Position numbers and translations under genes: made by a program. From Enoplolaimus lenunculus (lineage: Eukaryota; Nematoda; Enoplea; Enoplida; Thoracostomopsidae), in the NCBI GenBank assembly GCA_030248215.1, contig JASANG010001317.1, forward strand, positions 86,025 through 150,024: a stretch of 64,000 nucleotides of DNA, written 5' to 3'. Below, one piece after another: positions 44,201-50,200 of this stretch. The notes beneath the pieces are model-generated. The model was given only the letters and a program-made list of their open reading frames with translations. It was not told where the DNA came from and made no database searches. How positions within the stretch are numbered: position 1 is the stretch's first letter; the number at the start of each line of letters is the position of its first letter.

Positions 44201-47200
44201 TCTTCGCACCTAAGAACCCTTTAGTGCTGAAATTATATTGCTTTTAACCTTAATAAATAGTGAAATATTGTAAAAAGGCCTAATTTAGGCTTATAAACTA
44301 TGCTAATATGCAAATTATCTATTAGCTAACTGCTCAATTATCCGTTTTGTAGATTTGTAAACAGTCTACACAGATTCCTCGCACCCAAAAACCCTTTAAT
44401 GCTAAAATTAGATTGCTTCTAACTGTAATAATTAGTGAAATATTGTCGAAAGTCCTAATTTAGGCTTAATTAATTATGCAAATTAGCCTGTAGCTAATAA
44501 ACGGCTTGAAATTTTCAAACCCCAATGCGAGGTTAACACCCCAGGATAATTGGCTTTCAAACAAAAAAAGTTTATCAAAATCTGTTCAGCCGTTCCTGAG
44601 ATTCTTTTCGGACGGACAGACGGACAGACGGACGGACGGACATCCACCTTTCGACCACTGAGTACAAAACATAAAACGCTTCGCGAAACTCCGAGCTTCG
44701 CTCGGAGTTTCGCTTCGCTCAATTACTTTTACACAAGAATCAAATGAAACCAACTCACTCATCTACATATAAACATAGGACCTAGTAACACGTGCAACTT
44801 TTTGCTGCGAGAACATGCAGCTGTAACTGTGCACTTGCAAGTTTAGTCCAAAATCCCCGTCCAAAAAAACTTGCAGCTGTGAATAATTCATTAAAAGTCA
44901 TAGATAGAAATTTAGTTCACATGTGTGAACAGCTATGCAGGTTCACTGAATTTATAGCAGCCGCTTTCTCATTGGCTGATGAAAAAATGCAAGTCTGGCG
45001 CGCAATTTGCAGCTACAAGTTCTCGCAGCAAAAACTTGCACATGCAACTTGCATGCGCAAGTTTGGTCACAAAGCAGCTTTAAAGTTCTTGCAGTTGCAA
45101 ATTATTCACCGGAATTCATGCTCATTCACACATGTGAATGCAGATGCAAGTCCCTTGAATTTCTTGCACCTGCAGTTTTTACAGCTTCAAGTATTTCGTG
45201 CAAGTTGCAGCTGCGAGTTCTCGATGCAAAACTTTGCACGGGTAAATGGGACTTAACACTACAATTTTAAGACTGCACGCAGAACTTGCATTTTTTTTGC
45301 ATCAGCCAATGAGAAAGCGGCTGCAATAAACGTTCAGTGAACTTGGATATAATGAAATTGAAACATACGGCAGCAACCAGGAGTTGAACAAGACCAATAA
45401 TTACAACAGCGACACTCTCTTTGATAGCATCCTCCACAACGATAGAAACCAGTGTTGCAATAGTAGGTTGCACGGCAACCCCAACTCCAGCAAGGAACTG
45501 ATCGCCATCCATTGGCTGGAGAAGGCGGCCCACCGCATGCTGAAATTATATAAATTAGATAAGATCAATTAACGGCTGTCTAATTTCGCTAAAAATGAAT
45601 ATTTAAGAACAATGACTGAAATATATAATTATCTCTTAGTACTGATTTCAGACATATATGTCTTGAATTCCACACTTTTATATTTCTGAATGTTTTCTGT
45701 GGTATGAATTTGATTTTTCGAACTTAAAAGTTTAATGTTTACGAATTTGTCATAAATGTTTAAGATAAATATTTCTAAAACATAAGACATTGTCCGAAAT
45801 GCTAGGCTAAGGTTTTACAAGACTTTCAGACTGAAATTCCTCCAAATATTTCGGTTGTAATAATTTAAAAAAGCAAGAGTTTTGAAATTTCTAGACAATT
45901 TCTTTGCGTTGCTAATATATAGGAGTGCCGTAAGTTTTTGCTGGCGATTGAAAATTGTGTGCATCTGCCAAAATAGATTCCATAGTTTCGCAATTATTTC
46001 ACCTAATTTACGCAATATCGTTCACAAATTTTTACATTTTATCAAACGATTACATATCGGAGTTGTACTAACAATAAGTAATGATCATCTGATATTTTGC
46101 ATGTGCCGACTGACAACAAATATATTTGGAAGCTCACAAATAACTGATTCGGATATCAACATCCGATATCCGGATATGAAAAATATCTGATTTGCATATC
46201 CGGACATGAAAAATATCTGTATCTGACAAGTCACATAACCGGATATGTCAAATACCCAACGTTCATTTCCGAATATATATTTCCTATCGGATACATATGC
46301 AAACATTTTTCAAACCGGACATGGACGTTAGGTATATTTTTCATATCCGGATGATATCGAATAAGCTACAGATATTTTTCAGCATCCGCATATCCGGTGG
46401 AAACGTTCGTGACTACAATGCCTTCATAGAAATGTTTTCGCTGTCAAACCTACTCCATCGCTTTGCGCGTATGCGTTCTTCGCATATGGGTTTTTCAATA
46501 CTCCACTTGCCGTCGTTTAAGCATACGCCAGTATCGATACCGTCAAGGTAAGTGTACTCGTTGCAGTGGAAAAATACTTTACTTCCGGCGGTTCGGTTCG
46601 TATTCGTGTACTCGACGGTTCCATTGTCCAGCGTTCCATGATCAGGACATACAGCTGCAATATCCGGTTAACAACACAAAATAGTGTGATTCGCTTATAA
46701 AATTCATAATAAACAAGCAGCTCCTGACAGGGACAGGAAGCCGGGAACAGGCGTAATATTTGTTAAATACTCCTGTGGACTGTATAATTTGGGTGCTCGC
46801 ATGAACGCTATTTAGTCTGGGTCGAAGTTGAAACGAAACGCAGAAGTTCTAAATTAAAATTATTTTACTACGAATGCAGCTTTAAGAAACCCGAACGATA
46901 ACCAAAGCTTGGAAAATATTCAATTTCACGTCAACCTGAAAACATTTTAGCGACACGGGATATTTCCAAATCAGGCCCGAAGCAAGCTTAACATGATGGT
47001 TTAGGCAAAAAATTTTAAGGAGGTGTATTTTAGGATTCCAGGTAAGCGTACAAGCAAGGTAAAAACGTTTCAAATCGTCAAACATTTTCGGTTAGGGATA
47101 AAAGCTTTGGGCCACTGTTGCTACAATTCTTTTGAAAATACTACGACAAACCTGTTGCCATACAATTTGCTGACACCAATTGGCAACTTCGTTGTTGAGC

Positions 47201-50200
47201 TTAGGTTTAAGCTTTTAGTCTTTAAGAATTAGGCTTCGGATTAGGCTAATCCTTTACCTTTCAATTAAGCTTAGAATAATAGGTTTAGTATCCCGGAGCA
47301 GACAGGGGTGGAGGCTTACCCTAAACTCCAGGTAGGGGTACCCAAAGTCACGAGCGAAGCGAGCGACACGCCAGACACATTTTGAAACTTCGGCGGTTTT
47401 TGTTTCAACCGGTTAGGGTGGGGCGCCTTTAGGCTTGGGGCCCCCAAATGGGGGGTGTGGGTGGTGGCTGCTTCGGCCCTAATAAGCAAACAATAATGAG
47501 GGGAGTGGAACTTTGCCTTATTATGAAATTAACAGAAGTGGTGGGGAAAGTAAACAAGTATCAATTCATTGGCCCATATATAGAACAGGTCCGGAACAGT
47601 AGTATAAGCATATTCCTAAGCCTAAGCCTAAGCCTAAACCTAAGCAAAAAATTAGTCTAAAGCTGAAACTGGCTCTATTATAGCCCTTCCGGAAAACGAT
47701 CCGGCCCTGTTCTATACATGGGCCAATTCATTGATATACAGCTTAGTATTTGTTACCTGTAACCGGAATTGCAGTTGTGGGAACAATATCCGGCACTTGA
47801 TGAATCTTGAATGTGAACATACTGGGATTCGACTCGCTCTCGAGAAACGAGTATCCTAAAACAAATAAAGCCGAAATATATTGATTACTGCCAATCCAAT
47901 GTATATATGAGGACCGTATCAGTGTACAAACGTATTTATAAACGTAAACCTGAGCCTATGCAAAAAACCGTCTAGAACTACGTCCATTTTTAGCTCACCT
48001 CTGATTAGCGTCAGTCACTTACCTTCATAATCACTATTGTCTTCTGTCTGTTCCGAGTCGCTATTGGATGATATTTTCTCAGTCATCTTTTCGTTTAAGC
48101 TTTTTTGACTGCTGGTATCGACGAGATTGGTTCGTTTTCGTTGACGAAAGTTGTAAGTTTCTTCTGAGCTGACCCGATTGGGGCTTTTGTCATCTTTGTT
48201 TTCGGCCGCTTCTGAAACACTTTTTACCCTAATGTAAAGTGTGTTATTTCTCAAAATGAAGCCGCGCGAAACTTTAAGTAAATGCTAATATTTGTCAACG
48301 TATGAAATTCAATAATTTGGGTTTAATGATGGCTCATCAACGATGAGCTGATACAAGAAACGATTGATTGTCTCCCAAAATTCGTGAAGGGACTAGAAAA
48401 ACGGCCAATGTAAAGAACAGGGCCGGAACAGTATTATAAACATATTCCTAAGCCTAAGACTAAGCATAAGCGTAAGAATGAACTTATTCCTAAGCCTAAC
48501 CTAAGCCTAAGCCAAGCAAAAAATTAGTCTAAAGCTTAAGCTTACTCTATTCTACTCCCACAGAACAACTCTCCACCACTGATCGTTATATGGGCCAGAA
48601 AAACAAATGTCAGACCGACAAATAACGTCCTGGTTCTTGGGAGGTCAACAAATAGTTTTCAATCGCTAATTTGCAAAGAAAGCTGTACAAGAAGATGTTC
48701 TTAAAACGAAATTGTAGCTACGCTTCCACACTTGAGGGAATTCTCTACCGGTCAAAATTAAAAACCAGCAATTGATACACAATTTAGGCAGGATTGGATT
48801 TAAACAATTGTACGTTGCGAAAGGATCCGCCACAATAAACACACCGTTTTCTAACCAAATTTGCCGAAATTTGATTTTTATATCGAAACTGAAACCTGTT
48901 TAAGTCATATCGCTAAAATGACTTTACCAGACTTACTTCGTTTTTTTCGACTTTTGGTTAAACCAGCTGCCAGCGATGAGTATGCTGCATTCTGAAATTA
49001 TCACAAAATAGTGTTTATTTAACGTATTTAAAGCGCTAATCTTGCATAAAACATTTTACGCAGTGACAAGAGTATGCAACTGAGTACATTCTGTGTAGAA
49101 ATGAATCTGCCCAATGCACGTTGCATTTTTGGCCATCCTGTTTTATACTTAGGGGTTACGTTGCGCTAATATTTGACTTTTTTCGCTAAAGTTGCTCTTT
49201 TTAAAGTCTGAAATCCTTTGTTTACTATGTAGTTTAAGTGGTAGCTACCTGCTTCCAAATGAGGGGTGGTCGGGCTAAAATGTATACATTTTTCATTTGA
49301 GTTAGAACTATCAGAACTCAAAATTTTGAGTTGATTCAATTCAGTATGAGTTTAATCAACTCACCCAGAGTCAACACAACGCTAAGTGAGAAACAACTCA
49401 ACTCAGAGTGAGTTAATGTTTAATGTTTACTGATATCAACTCAGAAATAACTAACTCGCTAGCTGAATTGATTAATCAACTCATCGGAATTTACAGTGTG
49501 TGTAACGCTTTCGCCCGACCCCACAGATTTGGGGGCGGAGATGGTGCTTGCAGAATAAGAATTAGCAAGGTGTAAATAGATAGTAAAAATAACGGAAACA
49601 GAAACGGATAGTGATTGAAATACCGCAAACGGAAAACGAATATTGAAGTATAATAGTTTCAAAGATGATTTATATTCCTGCCATCATAATTGGGACGTGC
49701 AATTATTCAGCGGGTTTGAAAAATTTTAAACAAAACTAACGGATGCACAGAAATTTGTAAGATTTTGGTTAAATTTGTAATTTTGATTTCATTTCGAACA
49801 AATGCAGCATATTTGTGATGAAAAATTGCGAGATATATATTTAATTTATAACTGATTGATTCTGTGCGTAAATATAATGGAATTTCCGGTATTTCTATAA
49901 CGCAAATGGACACAGATATCGATTTTGTCGGAAACGGATATCCGGTTACACCCAGCAAATTAGAGTAGACGGTGGATTATCCCATAAAACTCTACACGGG
50001 CTGGGTACATTGCTATCAGACTTTCATTATCGAGTTTTGGTATAGTCAATCCAAAGTTTGCGAGCGTTTAGACGAAACTTTTTGCTTAGGCTTACGCTTA
50101 GGAATAGACTCATCCATACGGTTAGGCTTAGGCTTATGCTCAGACTTAGGCTTAGGCTTAGGCTTAGGAATATGCTTATACTACTATTCCAGCCGCGTTC

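Noticed and set aside
44792-45270. Two overlapping plus-strand frames of 154 and 87 codons
   Set aside because: Translation of the composite GCAAGT hairpin MITE.
48212-48254. Longer version of exon 3 using the upstream ATTAG acceptor
   Set aside because: It would place a stop immediately after joining exon 2; the TTTCAG acceptor at 48212 keeps the frame.
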